Positions 43,841-53,746 of a stretch of DNA of 64,000 nt are shown in pieces. Below the pieces are notes generated by a model. It worked only from the letters and a program-made list of their open reading frames with translations, did no database searches and had not been told where the DNA came from. Made by a program: the position numbers and the translations under genes. Position 1 is the first letter of the stretch, and each line of letters opens with the position of its first letter. Source of the DNA: an uncultured Selenomonas sp. Its GTDB lineage: Bacteria > Bacillota > Negativicutes > Selenomonadales > Selenomonadaceae. The stretch spans positions 30,860-94,859 of the forward strand of contig USAK01000002.1 of assembly GCA_900552565.1 (NCBI GenBank). The letters are read 5' to 3'.

Positions 43841-46800
43841 TCAAAAATGAATCCGTGCTTCCAGACCGACAATGAATTTCTGCGCCTCTTTCTCCAGCGA
43901 CAGGCCAAAGCGGTCGTTCATATCATACTGGGCACCAAAACGGTGCGTATCATCGCCGCCAATCTGCTGCGTGTACTTGAGCATGATTTTATCGGTGATG
44001 TACTTGCCCATCTCGACATGATAGACATCGATGTCTTTGTTCGACTCTTCATCGTGCGTATCAAAGGCCGAGCCGCTGCCGCGTGCAATCGTGAAGCGGT
44101 CGAGCCAGAGCATATTGCGCATGACGTCCTCAACTTCCGACAGGAAGCTCATCTGCAGGCCCACAATCAGCAGGTCGCCTGCGTCGAGATTGGCATCGCC
44201 AGCCTTGTAGGCATTGCGCAGCGTCAGCAGGCGGATGATTTCCGTCTGGCTCATCTCCGGCGTGGAACGCAGCTTAAACGTCATATTGTCCAGCGGGCCC
44301 GTGATGGACAGGAACACCTTGGCCTGCGTCAGCCGCGTGTCGGCGGTAAACGTGATGCTCGGCAGGAACGAATCGACCTGATTGAAGTAGGCCGTGCCCT
44401 CGCGGACGTTGAATTCCGTCTTGAGGTAGCTGACCGTGCCGCCGCGCTTGACGGAGACAGAGCCCGATGTCTTCGGATGATGCGTCGTGCCGCCGAAATG
44501 AACCTTGCCCACGAGGTACATATCGTAGAGATACGAACTGTAGGCATGGACCTTATCGCCAACATTGACATCCACGTCGAGAAGGACATCCGGCAGTTCG
44601 CCATTGCTGTCCGGAATGGTCGGCACGGAAATCGTGCAGTTATCGAGGCCAATCTGTCCTGAAATTTTCGGCAGGGTCTTGCCGAAGGCCTCTGCGTTGT
44701 TGATGCGCAGACTGCCGCTCAGCGGCCCCTTGAAGAAGTCACTCTGGATATCGAGTTTGTCCGCTGTCAGCGAAAAATCGTACGTCGACGGCGTCACACC
44801 ATCGAGCTTCAACGTGCCCTGACCTATATAACTACCTTCGCCCATTTTACCAGAAAAGTCGCTGACTGTCATGGTATCGCCATTAAAAACAACCGTGGCG
44901 TTCATATTCGTGACAGGGGTAGCCAAAGGTTTGAACTTGACAGCGCCGTCAGACAGGGAAACTGTACCATTGATAAGCGGATGGGCCAGCGTGCCTGTGA
45001 ATTCTAGCGTGCCTTTCGTCGGTCCGAGTGCCCAGTCGACTTGGTCGGAGACGAACGGCAGAATAGAAAGATCGGCCTGGTCAAGGTTGACATCGAGCTT
45101 GATGCGTTCGTAGTCGTCAAGGTCTTCATTGCTGTTGGCAAAAAGGGCCTTCAACGGCACGATGCCCTTGGCCGTCGCCTGATATTCTTTGCCGTTGATG
45201 GTCTTCTTCACGGCGAAATCCTTAACGTTGACAAGGCCATTCGTCAGCTTGAACTCGCCATTCAGCGCATCAAACGTCGAGCCCTGGAAGCCGCCGTTAT
45301 TCGCGGCAATCGTGACATTGGCCGACGGATTGCCCGTCGTGCCGCCGAATTCTGCTTCGATATCGGCCGTGCCATGCACCGTGCGTTCCAGGCCGGCCGA
45401 CTTTGTGAACATGCCGAGGGCAAGGTTATGCGCCGAGAACTTCGCCGCAATCGGGCCGTCGATGCCCACACTGCCGCTGGCCGTAAAGCTGCCGTCCGTG
45501 CCCTGCATGCCTGAAAGTTTCTCAATATAAACGATTTTATCGAGCAGATGCAGATTGACTTCGACATCATGAACGTCGTAGCCCGAAATCTGACCGCTGT
45601 CAAGGATGCCATTGAGTGTGACATCCGGATTGTCGTAAGTGCCGCCAATCTCGATGTCGCTGCTGAGCTTGCCCGAAACGATGTTATTCTTGAGGTTGGC
45701 AATGGCCGTCAGTGCGTTGATATCACCATCCGTGACTTTGACCGAACCGCTGGCATCATGCGTATCCGTATTGATGGAAAGAGCCGCCTGATAGACACCA
45801 TCGCCCTGATGGAAGCCAAACTGATTGACATTGACCACGCCATCGCGGTAATTGACGATGCCATGAACATCGCGGATTTCCTGGTCATTAAGCGTGATGG
45901 ACGGGGCATCGAGCGTGCCGTCGAACTGCGGATTCGAGAGATTGCCGCCAATCTTGCCCGCGAACGTGCCCTTGCCGCTGACCGGATACGGGAATTTGCT
46001 GGCAAAGCGCTCCATGTTGATTTCATGGACACTGGCCTGCAAATCGAGGTTCATATCACGGTCCACCGTGCCGTTGACATCCATATCGACCATGGGTGAG
46101 AAGATATGGAAATCCTGCAGGCGCGTGACACCGTCTTCCATGAAATAGTCACCATCCATGCCCGAAAGCAGGATGCCTTTGTAACTGCCGTAATAGAAAT
46201 GAATGTAACCCACGGCATTCGGATGGTCGAGCGTGCCCGTGATGCGAATCGTGTTGTCGACATTACCAGTGATTGGCTGGTCAGGGAAGGCCAGCGCCGC
46301 GATATCTTCCATGCGGGCCCCGACCGTGTCAATGCGCATATTGATGCGGCGTTCGCCCGTCAGGCCGATGGAGCCATCGACATACCAGGTCTGTTTGCCA
46401 TCCTTGACAAGCGAGAATTCATCAATGGTCACGCCGTCAAGACTGCCGCCCGCGTTGAATTTCAGGCTGTCATACGGCTGTTTAAAGAGTGTGCCGTTTG
46501 TCGCCGTAAATTTAAAGCTGACCTGCGGGTCGGAGATATCGCCATGGACCGTGCCTTCAAAATCGCCAAGACCCGTGACATCGGCCTCAGGAATCAGCGT
46601 GCTGATGAGCGAAAGGTCGACGTGGCCGCCGTAGAACGCCAGGTCAAGGTCGCTGCCGCTCTTAATGTTGCCTTCGATGCCAAGGCTCGTGCGGTGCGGC
46701 AGATTGAGGCTGGCATAATCGATGGTAATGTCTTTGCCCTGCACAAAGAACGAAGCATTGAGGCTCTCGACAGGCAGATTCTTGTACGAGCCCGACTGCA

Positions 46801-48172
46801 GGCTGGCACTGCCATAAGCCTGCAGCGAAGACGTATCCGTGCCCGTGCCGCTGAGTCCCATATCAACGCCCACGCGTCCCGTGATATCAGCAAGCTGCGG
46901 CACAAAGACAGCCGCCTGCTGCACGTCGATATCTTTGCCGACCACGTGAGCCGTATACGTGAGGTCACTTGCTGAGAACTGCGCCTCGCCGCTGATGGTA
47001 CCGCCAAACGCAGCCACGGAAAGGTCCTGCACGTTCACGAGGTTGTCTTCATAGCGGACGTGCGCGCGGGCATTCGTGAACGGAATGTCCATGGCCCTGC
47101 CCGAAGCGACTGTGACATCGCCCTCAACGAACGGGGACTTCACAGGGCCCGTGATGTGGGCCTTGACCGCGGCCGCGCCTTCATACGGAATATCCTTCAA
47201 GACCTTCGAAGGGTCAAAGGAATCCGACGAAGCGTTGAGGTCGAGATACGGCGCATCCGTATCATAGCGGACCTTGCCATCGACGTGCGCCTGCTGTCCC
47301 GCAGCCTGCGCATCGGCAAAAATCAGGGCTTCAGTATCAGTAAATGAGGCAAAGCCATGGATATCATCAACTTCGGTATCCTTGACCTTGACGGCGCCGT
47401 CTTCATACTCGGCCTGACCCGAAAAAGACAGGACACTGCCCATATACTGCCCTGAGACCTTGGCCGTCTTGACCTTGCCGCCGAGAATCTCAACGCCGTC
47501 AGGGATGGTGCCGTCCGGCACGAGCGGCAGGACCTCGGCAAGGTCCAGTCCTTTCACCTCGGCATTGAAAATCTGGCGTTCTTTGCGGTACGTCCCCGAA
47601 AGCGATGCATCTGCGCCAAGGCAGCTGCCCTTCGCATCGAGCTTGAGCACCGGATAGTCGGCAAAATCAAGCGAGCCCGATACATCGCCAACATAAAGTT
47701 CCTTCCCCTGAGCAGCAAGGTGCAGGCCGCCGTCTTCTACATTGACTTTGCCAAAAAATGAACCCTGACCGGAGCTTTTCGTCTGGATATCCTCAACGTT
47801 CCAGCTGCCATCATCGCGCTGGATGAGATTGGCCTCGACGCCCGACAGCGTGACTGCACTGACCGCGTGCGCGGGGTCCCTGTACGCAGAAAGCAGGCGG
47901 AATTCCACCTTGGCCGTATCGGCCGTCGCGATGCAATCCGCCTGCTTATCATAAACAGCGAGGTCGTGAATCTCGAGGTCATGAAGCGAATTCACCTTGA
48001 TGGCACCGACGGAAACGGGCACGCCCAATGTATCGCTGGCAACAGTAGAAGCAGTCTGTTCTACTTTGTCCATGAAAGCGCTGGTCTGTATGTAATACCA
48101 GATACCGCCCAGTACCAGCGCCAGTATGCCCAAAAGCACACCGATGCCTATCCCGATGGTTTTTCGTTTCAT
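43841..48172 (-). CDS. tamB: translocation and assembly module protein TamB
   Basis: This 1443-aa protein has one N-terminal membrane helix (about 5-28) and then a very long run of beta-strands, the AsmA/TamB beta-taco groove. The conserved C-terminal TamB domain (about 1130-1443) contains GGTVSYLKTEFNVREGTAYFNQVDSF-type sequence and ends GLEARIHF with terminal Phe. In other diderms TamB bridges inner and outer membranes for lipid transport or barrel assembly. No tamA is present; BamA may be its partner. Confidence 0.94.
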   Translation of the reverse strand: MKRKTIGIGIGVLLGILALVLGGIWYYIQTSAFMDKVEQTASTVASDTLGVPVSVGAIKVNSLHDLEIHDLAVYDKQADCIATADTAKVEFRLLSAYRDPAHAVSAVTLSGVEANLIQRDDGSWNVEDIQTKSSGQGSFFGKVNVEDGGLHLAAQGKELYVGDVSGSLDFADYPVLKLDAKGSCLGADASLSGTYRKERQIFNAEVKGLDLAEVLPLVPDGTIPDGVEILGGKVKTAKVSGQYMGSVLSFSGQAEYEDGAVKVKDTEVDDIHGFASFTDTEALIFADAQAAGQQAHVDGKVRYDTDAPYLDLNASSDSFDPSKVLKDIPYEGAAAVKAHITGPVKSPFVEGDVTVASGRAMDIPFTNARAHVRYEDNLVNVQDLSVAAFGGTISGEAQFSASDLTYTAHVVGKDIDVQQAAVFVPQLADITGRVGVDMGLSGTGTDTSSLQAYGSASLQSGSYKNLPVESLNASFFVQGKDITIDYASLNLPHRTSLGIEGNIKSGSDLDLAFYGGHVDLSLISTLIPEADVTGLGDFEGTVHGDISDPQVSFKFTATNGTLFKQPYDSLKFNAGGSLDGVTIDEFSLVKDGKQTWYVDGSIGLTGERRINMRIDTVGARMEDIAALAFPDQPITGNVDNTIRITGTLDHPNAVGYIHFYYGSYKGILLSGMDGDYFMEDGVTRLQDFHIFSPMVDMDVNGTVDRDMNLDLQASVHEINMERFASKFPYPVSGKGTFAGKIGGNLSNPQFDGTLDAPSITLNDQEIRDVHGIVNYRDGVVNVNQFGFHQGDGVYQAALSINTDTHDASGSVKVTDGDINALTAIANLKNNIVSGKLSSDIEIGGTYDNPDVTLNGILDSGQISGYDVHDVEVNLHLLDKIVYIEKLSGMQGTDGSFTASGSVGIDGPIAAKFSAHNLALGMFTKSAGLERTVHGTADIEAEFGGTTGNPSANVTIAANNGGFQGSTFDALNGEFKLTNGLVNVKDFAVKKTINGKEYQATAKGIVPLKALFANSNEDLDDYERIKLDVNLDQADLSILPFVSDQVDWALGPTKGTLEFTGTLAHPLINGTVSLSDGAVKFKPLATPVTNMNATVVFNGDTMTVSDFSGKMGEGSYIGQGTLKLDGVTPSTYDFSLTADKLDIQSDFFKGPLSGSLRINNAEAFGKTLPKISGQIGLDNCTISVPTIPDSNGELPDVLLDVDVNVGDKVHAYSSYLYDMYLVGKVHFGGTTHHPKTSGSVSVKRGGTVSYLKTEFNVREGTAYFNQVDSFLPSITFTADTRLTQAKVFLSITGPLDNMTFKLRSTPEMSQTEIIRLLTLRNAYKAGDANLDAGDLLIVGLQMSFLSEVEDVMRNMLWLDRFTIARGSGSAFDTHDEESNKDIDVYHVEMGKYITDKIMLKYTQQIGGDDTHRFGAQYDMNDRFGLSLEKEAQKFIVGLEARIHF

Positions 48173-48246
48173 GATAGTCTCCCCAATGATTCACTCCTGA
48201 ATCTTACCTTATAGAATTCTGGGCACGAAGTGAAGGTGCCGCGTCT

Positions 48247-49860
48247 TTAGTTTGCCATGTCAGAAGCCACCGTCTCGCTCGTGACGCCTGTCGTGTTCAC
48301 CGGAGCTGCGGTGCTCTGGGCAGTCTGCTGCGCGTCAGCGGCTGCCGCCTTAGTCTGAGCTGCGGCCTGCTGGGCATCAGCAGCCTCGGCTGCCTGTTCT
48401 GCCTGCTGGGCCTTCTGCAGCTGCTCCATCTCAAAGATGGCATCATCTTTGAGCTTCGCATCATCGCGGGCCTTCGGCGCCGTCTTGCCGGCTTCTTCTG
48501 CTTCCGAATACTTGACAACATCGAGGTCCACAGGAATGCCCATAGCCTTGTCGAGCTTTGCCTTGCTCGTATTGTAATTGTAGAGAGCCGTGTAGTAGTT
48601 CGTGCGGGCCGTCGTCAGCTTCTCGTTGGCATCCATGACATCGAGGTTCGTGCCAACACCGGCGCTGTAGCGGACCTGCGCAATCTTGTAATCTTCTTCG
48701 GCCCGAGCCACGGCGACCGACGTCGTCTGGATATTCTTTTCCGCAGCCTGCAGGGCAAGATAAGCCGTGCGCACATCGAGGCGAATCTGGTCATCCGTTT
48801 CAGCCGCGGCTTCCTTCGCCTTAGCGAGGGCCATATTCGCCGAATTGACACTGGCCTGCGTCTGGCCATTATCAAAGACATCCCAAGATGCATTGAGGCC
48901 AGCTGCCCAGCTGTCGCTGCTCGTATGGTCATGCGTAAATGGTTTTTCACCAGCAATGGCTTTATTTACCACAGCATTGACCGTCGGCTGATAGCCTGCC
49001 TTCGCCGTTTCTACATTCGCTTCTGCGGCTTTAACTGCGTAGCGTTTCGCCATACCATCAGCGCGGTTGGCCAAGGCATAGTTCAAGCAGTCATCCTCGG
49101 TCAGGTTGTATTTCGTGTATTTGAGCTGGTCGTTGATATTGAGCACCGTGTCCGTCGGCAGACCGATGACATTATTGAGCGTCGAAACAGCGATATCGTA
49201 GTTGTTCTGCGCCGTTACGAGCGACTGCTGGGCATTGGCCAGCTGTACCTGCGAAGCGAGCACATCGGATTTTGCGACAGTGCCGACGCGGTACTGGGCA
49301 TTGACGTTGTCGAGATGCTCCTGCAGCGTATTGACCGACTCCTGCTCGACATCGATGAGATTGCGGCACTGCAGAATCTGATAGTAGTCCGACGTAGCCT
49401 GCAGGCGGATGGACTGTTTTGTCTCCTCAAGGGCCAAATCAGCTTCATTGAGGCCATAGCGGGCCTGCTTGATCTGTCCTTTGACCGAACCATTATACAG
49501 AGGCATAACCCCCTGTACCGTATTGCTCCATGCATAATTATAAGCAGGGCCAACAAGGCCGGCAGAATGCTGATTGTGTACGGTATCCAACGAATCACCG
49601 CCAATGCGGTTTGCATTCGATGTCCACGTCACCGTCGGGCCCATTGTACGGCGTGCTTTAGACAGTGTCCACTTGGCCGTGTCGACATCCGTCAATGCCT
49701 GACGAATCGTGCGGTTGTTCTCAAGTGCCATCTGCACGCTGTCATGCAGGTCAAGCTGCACGGTGTCAGCAGCGAAAGCCGTGCTCGACACAGCGGCCGT
49801 CATGAGGCCCATGGCAATGATGGCAGTCAGTTTTTTATAGAAGCGTTTTTTCTTATTCAA
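48247..49860 (-). CDS. TolC-family outer-membrane efflux/secretion channel
   Basis: This 537-aa protein has a signal peptide ending STAFAADTVQ and two OEP repeats (starting about 45 and 250) with the long helices and short strands of TolC. The second repeat includes VRYSAGVGTNLDVMDANEKLTTARTNYY, a typical TolC motif. An Ala/Gln-rich low-complexity tail of about 70 residues extends the C-terminus. TTG at 49860 is the start, with GAGGAGG 8 nt upstream. Its place between mlaD and tamB suggests envelope transport. Confidence 0.93.
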   Translation of the reverse strand: MNKKKRFYKKLTAIIAMGLMTAAVSSTAFAADTVQLDLHDSVQMALENNRTIRQALTDVDTAKWTLSKARRTMGPTVTWTSNANRIGGDSLDTVHNQHSAGLVGPAYNYAWSNTVQGVMPLYNGSVKGQIKQARYGLNEADLALEETKQSIRLQATSDYYQILQCRNLIDVEQESVNTLQEHLDNVNAQYRVGTVAKSDVLASQVQLANAQQSLVTAQNNYDIAVSTLNNVIGLPTDTVLNINDQLKYTKYNLTEDDCLNYALANRADGMAKRYAVKAAEANVETAKAGYQPTVNAVVNKAIAGEKPFTHDHTSSDSWAAGLNASWDVFDNGQTQASVNSANMALAKAKEAAAETDDQIRLDVRTAYLALQAAEKNIQTTSVAVARAEEDYKIAQVRYSAGVGTNLDVMDANEKLTTARTNYYTALYNYNTSKAKLDKAMGIPVDLDVVKYSEAEEAGKTAPKARDDAKLKDDAIFEMEQLQKAQQAEQAAEAADAQQAAAQTKAAAADAQQTAQSTAAPVNTTGVTSETVASDMAN

Positions 49861-49935
49861 GGTCAGTTCCTCCTCAAAGAAATGTAACATCTCTTTCTTA
49901 AATCCTCATTTGAGCTTCAAAAGAAAGATGTCCTG

Positions 49936-51222
49936 TCAAAACGACTGACGTATGCCGAGATACGCTGCGCGTTTATCGCTGTCGTTGACATCATTCCACT
50001 GGCCCATGAGCCAGGTGCCGGCATTATTGAGTTCATATTGAGCACGCAGACGCAGCGAAGGGTCGTTGGGGTCCATCGCGTCTGCGGAGAAAACAAAGCG
50101 TTTTCCTGCGTAGGTATCGAGGCCGACGCCTACGTCGCCGTTGATGACACCGCCGCGGACGGCAAAACGGTCGCTGCGGCGGCCAATCTCGAAGTTTCCG
50201 CGGTTGCCGTCCCCGATATCATCAAGGCCGGCCCGCAGAAAATTTCCCTTGTCAGGTCCTATATCGACATTGAAATTCGTCTGCCAGTCATCTTTGGCAC
50301 CGCTGTACAGGACATCGGCCGAAGGGCTGACTTTGATATCTTCGAGTTTGCCCATCATATTTCCTGCTTTTTCGGACATCTGGCGCGCATTATGGATGGT
50401 CGCCTTGAGGTCCTCGGCCGTCTGCGGGTCGCCGACGGCATTGTTCATGTTCTCGGCCATATTCGCGATGCGGTCGCTGGCATCCTTGATATTTGCGAGC
50501 GTCAGGCGAAGATTCTCAGCCGTCTGCGGGTCAGCCCCGACCGTAGCGAGATTCGTCATCATGGCCTCAACCTGCTGCATCGTGCGGTTGAGCCCGCCCG
50601 AAGCCGCATTGAGATTTGTGAGCATCTGGTTGATATTGCCCTGATTGCCGCGCATCGTCTGTTCCATTGCCGCGACGAGCCCATCCATATGGGCCGTCAT
50701 ATCACGGATATTGACGGCCATCTGCAGGAAATTCTTCTGGAAGTCCGGATTGCCCATGACCTGATTCATGGAATCCAGCAGCGTCTGCACTTGGTCCATG
50801 ACATCGCCGGCCTTGGCAAACAGGGAGTCAATGCCCTCTTCCTCCTGACCAATCAGGTAGTCGCCATCGCCCAGGTAAATGCCCTGGTCCTTGCCCGGCA
50901 GGATGTTGACGAATTTATCGCCCATGACCCCCGACGAGCCGATGGTCACCTGCGACCCTTTCGGAATCTTGGTATTGCCCGTGATTTCCATCGACACGGT
51001 GACGCCGCCGCCGTCGTTGCGGATGCTCTTGACTTTGCCCACAGGCACGCCCGACAGACGGACCACAGAATCCGGCTCCACGCCAATGACCTGCTTGAAG
51101 CCCGCATACAATGTATATCCTTTATGTCCGGACAGGGAAACGCCCGAAAGCAGCGCTGCCACGGCGGCGAAGAGAATCACGCCAATCACCGTGAACGCTC
51201 CGACTTTTGCCTCTGTCGTCAT
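49936..51222 (-). CDS. mlaD: MlaD-family MCE protein with long helical region and barrel-like C-terminus
   Basis: This 428-aa protein has an N-terminal membrane helix (about 8-28), one MCE domain (about 36-112, including VIGVEPDSVVRLSGVPVGKV), and a long helical stretch (about 130-300). The C-terminal region (about 310-428) is beta-rich and ends AAYLGIRQSF with terminal Phe. E. coli MlaD is only 183 aa. The extra parts suggest one protein that spans the periplasm and inserts in the OM, as described for the Veillonella Mla system. Its ATG overlaps the mlaF stop by 4 nt. Confidence 0.93.
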   Translation of the reverse strand: MTTEAKVGAFTVIGVILFAAVAALLSGVSLSGHKGYTLYAGFKQVIGVEPDSVVRLSGVPVGKVKSIRNDGGGVTVSMEITGNTKIPKGSQVTIGSSGVMGDKFVNILPGKDQGIYLGDGDYLIGQEEEGIDSLFAKAGDVMDQVQTLLDSMNQVMGNPDFQKNFLQMAVNIRDMTAHMDGLVAAMEQTMRGNQGNINQMLTNLNAASGGLNRTMQQVEAMMTNLATVGADPQTAENLRLTLANIKDASDRIANMAENMNNAVGDPQTAEDLKATIHNARQMSEKAGNMMGKLEDIKVSPSADVLYSGAKDDWQTNFNVDIGPDKGNFLRAGLDDIGDGNRGNFEIGRRSDRFAVRGGVINGDVGVGLDTYAGKRFVFSADAMDPNDPSLRLRAQYELNNAGTWLMGQWNDVNDSDKRAAYLGIRQSF

Positions 51223-51965
51223 GTCTCGTCCTCCTTCACTGTGCGCAAAGTGCGGAAAAATGCCTGCACGCGCGGGTCTTGTATCTTCTTGAAACGCTCT
51301 ACCGTATCGACGGCAATGAGGTCGCCGTCATAAATCATGGCAATGCGGTCGGATATGCGACACGCACTGGCCATATCATGGGTAACGACGATGCTTGTCA
51401 CGGAAAGAGCCTTCTGGGTATTCACGATGAGTTCATCAATTTTTTCGGTCATCAAAGGGTCGAGGCCGGAGCTCGGCTCATCGTAGCAGATGATGGAAGG
51501 CTCCACGGCAATGGCCCGCGCAAGACTCACGCGTTTCTTCATGCCGCCGGAGAGTTCATTTGGCATCATGTCTTCCACACCGTCAAGCCCGACGAGATGG
51601 AGTTTTTCCTTGACGATGGCCTTGATATCCTCATTGCTGAGCTTTGTATGCTCGCGCAGGCCAAAAGCGACGTTCTCGCCCACTGTCATCGAGTCAAAAA
51701 GTGCGGAATACTGGAAGACCATGCCCATCTTGAGACGGATCTTATTGAGTTCCGCTTCATCCATGGGCACGATATCCTGCCCATCGATGAGAATCTGGCC
51801 GCTCGTCGGCTTGATGAGTCCCATGAGCAGGCGCAGGAATGTGCTTTTGCCCGAGCCGGAGCCGCCGATGATAGCCAAAGTCTCGCCATCGTATATTTTC
51901 AAATTGATATGCCTCAGCGCTTCTTTTTCCTCGAAACGCATGCATACGTCGATAAATTCAATCAT
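51219..51965 (-). CDS. mlaF: Mla phospholipid ABC transporter ATPase MlaF
   Basis: This 248-aa ATPase has Walker A IIGGSGSGKSTFLRLLMG, signature ELSGGMKKRVSLARAIA, Walker B IICYDEPSSGLDPLM and the H-loop VTHDMASACRI, the MlaF set. It energises lipid movement through MlaE and MlaD. It is 12 bp after mlaE and overlaps mlaD by 4 nt. Confidence 0.96.
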   Translation of the reverse strand: MIEFIDVCMRFEEKEALRHINLKIYDGETLAIIGGSGSGKSTFLRLLMGLIKPTSGQILIDGQDIVPMDEAELNKIRLKMGMVFQYSALFDSMTVGENVAFGLREHTKLSNEDIKAIVKEKLHLVGLDGVEDMMPNELSGGMKKRVSLARAIAVEPSIICYDEPSSGLDPLMTEKIDELIVNTQKALSVTSIVVTHDMASACRISDRIAMIYDGDLIAVDTVERFKKIQDPRVQAFFRTLRTVKEDET

Positions 51966-51977
51966 AGCGCAGCTCCA

Positions 51978-52751
51978 TCAAAACAGTAAGAAGGTCAGCA
52001 CAGCATTCAAGAGAAAAATGACGATGATAGAGGCCACAACCGTGCGCGTCGTGGCCCGGCCGACACCTTCCGCGCCATCCGGACAGTGCAGGCCGTAATA
52101 GCAGCCGAGCACCGCGATGACATTGCCAAAGAAAATTGCCTTGATGACGCCGCCTGTCAAATCGAAAAGGTCGGCAAAGACATGAATGGAATTCATATAG
52201 CTGTACGTTGTCAGACCCTTGTAGAAAACCGCGATAAGCCAGCCGCCAAAAACGCCGACAACATCGCCGAATACCGTGAGAATCGGCACGACAATCATGC
52301 AGGCCAGCATGCGTGGCACGATGAGATAGTCGACAGGGCTCACGGCCATGACACGCAGGGCGTCAATCTGCTCCGTGACTTTCATCGTCGCAATCTCCGC
52401 CGTGATGGCCGAACCAACGCGGCCGGCACAGACGACGGCGACGAGCACAGGGCCGAGCTCGCGGCCAATGGCAATCGTGACAATGCCGCCGAGTGTCCCC
52501 TGCGCGCCAAAGCGAATCAAGACATCCGCGGTCTGCAGCGTGATGACCACGCCCGTGAACAGCAGCGTCAGGCTCACAATCATCAGGGAATCGACGCCAA
52601 GACGCGACATCTGGGCGATGATATGGTGCAGGCGCGGCTTATGCGTCAAAGCCCTGAACGTCTCGCCATAGAGCATGACAATTGTGCCGAGCTCTTCAAG
52701 ACGCCGCAGGACAAACGCACCAATAGCACTGAGAATCCGCAGCAGCATCAT
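51978..52751 (-). CDS. mlaE: Mla phospholipid ABC transporter permease MlaE
   Basis: This 257-aa permease has the MlaE signature: the interfacial N-terminal helix, GALGGIVTIAIGRELGPVL-type sequence in the form TLGGIVTIAIGRELGPVLVAVVCAGRVGSAITAEIATMKVTEQIDAL, and five membrane helices. The start has GGGGGAA upstream. mlaB and mlaC are absent, which fits a reduced MlaEFD system. Confidence 0.96.
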   Translation of the reverse strand: MMLLRILSAIGAFVLRRLEELGTIVMLYGETFRALTHKPRLHHIIAQMSRLGVDSLMIVSLTLLFTGVVITLQTADVLIRFGAQGTLGGIVTIAIGRELGPVLVAVVCAGRVGSAITAEIATMKVTEQIDALRVMAVSPVDYLIVPRMLACMIVVPILTVFGDVVGVFGGWLIAVFYKGLTTYSYMNSIHVFADLFDLTGGVIKAIFFGNVIAVLGCYYGLHCPDGAEGVGRATTRTVVASIIVIFLLNAVLTFLLF

Positions 52752-52856
52752 GTTCCCCCTTTCTCTCTTCTCTCCCTCTAGGATTCATCTTATTTTTTCT
52801 TCTGTCTATTGACTTTCAAGATAAATCTCCATAGTTACGATTTTAGCAAGCAATTC

Positions 52857-52886
52857 CAAAATAGTAAAGATAAGTTTACTATTTTG
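52857..52886. promoter_or_regulatory. 12-bp perfect inverted repeat between divergent mlaE and rnhA
   Basis: CAAAATAGTAAA, a 6-nt spacer and its exact complement lie in the 229-bp divergent gap, about 105 bp from mlaE and 95 bp from rnhA. No terminator-like T tract directly abuts it. An operator for one or both promoters is the simplest idea. Confidence 0.55.
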
Positions 52887-52908
52887 AACGCAATTTTTTT
52901 GCCCGTGC

Positions 52909-52938
52909 TTGCAGAAAATCCTCAATCTTCCTTATAAT
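52909..52938 (+). promoter_or_regulatory. promoter of rnhA
   Basis: TTGCAG and a perfect TATAAT are 18 bp apart, 42 bp before the rnhA ATG. Confidence 0.6.
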
Positions 52939-52980
52939 AAGTAGAAACAGCCGCATATTATCGTGAATTGAGAGGAATTT

Positions 52981-53691
52981 ATGCAGAAAAAAATATATGC
53001 CGTACGCGTTGGCCGCAGTTCCGGCATCTTTACGAGCTGGGCCGAATGCAAAAAACAGGTCGACGGCTTTCCCGCCGCACGCTACAAGAGCTTTACGAGT
53101 GCGCAGGAGGCTCTCGCCTGGCTCGCAGGCGGCGATATCCCACACGCAAAAAAATCAGCAGCAGCACCGTCAGCGGCCAGGCGCAGCTTTGCCGCCCCGC
53201 AGCGGCAAAAAGCTGCCCTGCCCGCAGTGCCGCTGCGCCCCGATGAAGCGCAGGATTTTGTCATCTACACCGATGGCTCGTGCCTGCGCAATCCCGATGG
53301 CCCCGGCGGCTGGGCCGCCGTCGTGCGCGACGTCGCCACGGGCAAAGTCACGGAACTGCACGAGGGCAGCCCCTCGACGACGAACAACCGCATGGAGCTC
53401 TCTGCGGCCATCGCCGCACTCGCTTTTCCCCCAGAGCCGGCCAAAATTGCCCTTTACACCGACAGCCAATACCTTAAGAACGGCATCACGAAATGGCTGG
53501 CTGGCTGGAAACGGCGCGGCTGGAAAAAAGCCGACGGACAGCCCGTGCTCAATCAGGACCTCTGGCAGAAGCTCGACACCCTCTACAGCCGCCACGATGT
53601 GACGTTCCACTGGGTCAAAGGCCATGTCGGTGTGGAGCTCAACGAACGCTGCGATGTGCTCGCCAAGCGCGAGGCCATGAAATACCGTTAA
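52981..53691 (+). CDS. rnhA: ribonuclease HI with N-terminal hybrid-binding domain
   Basis: This 236-aa enzyme degrades RNA in RNA-DNA hybrids. The N-terminal domain (about 1-45: KIYAVRVGRSSGIFTSWAECKKQVDGFPAARYKSF) is the viroplasmin-like hybrid-binding domain known from RNase H1. An Ala-rich linker follows, and the catalytic part has the metal residues in VIYTDGSCLRNPDGPGGW, NRMELSAAIAAL, YTDSQYLKNGI and the final NERCDVLAKREA. GAGAGGAA precedes the ATG. It converges with serS across a shared terminator. Confidence 0.95.
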   Translation: MQKKIYAVRVGRSSGIFTSWAECKKQVDGFPAARYKSFTSAQEALAWLAGGDIPHAKKSAAAPSAARRSFAAPQRQKAALPAVPLRPDEAQDFVIYTDGSCLRNPDGPGGWAAVVRDVATGKVTELHEGSPSTTNNRMELSAAIAALAFPPEPAKIALYTDSQYLKNGITKWLAGWKRRGWKKADGQPVLNQDLWQKLDTLYSRHDVTFHWVKGHVGVELNERCDVLAKREAMKYR

Positions 53692-53708
53692 TACTGCAAA
53701 AATCCTAC

Positions 53709-53740
53709 AAAAAAAGACCGCCAGCTGGCAGTCTTTTTTT
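53709..53740. terminator. bidirectional terminator between rnhA and serS
   Basis: AAAGAC and GTCTTT flank an inner GCCAGCTGGC palindrome, with an A tract before and a T tract after, so it can end transcription from both sides. Confidence 0.88.
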
Positions 53741-53746
53741 ATTGGC

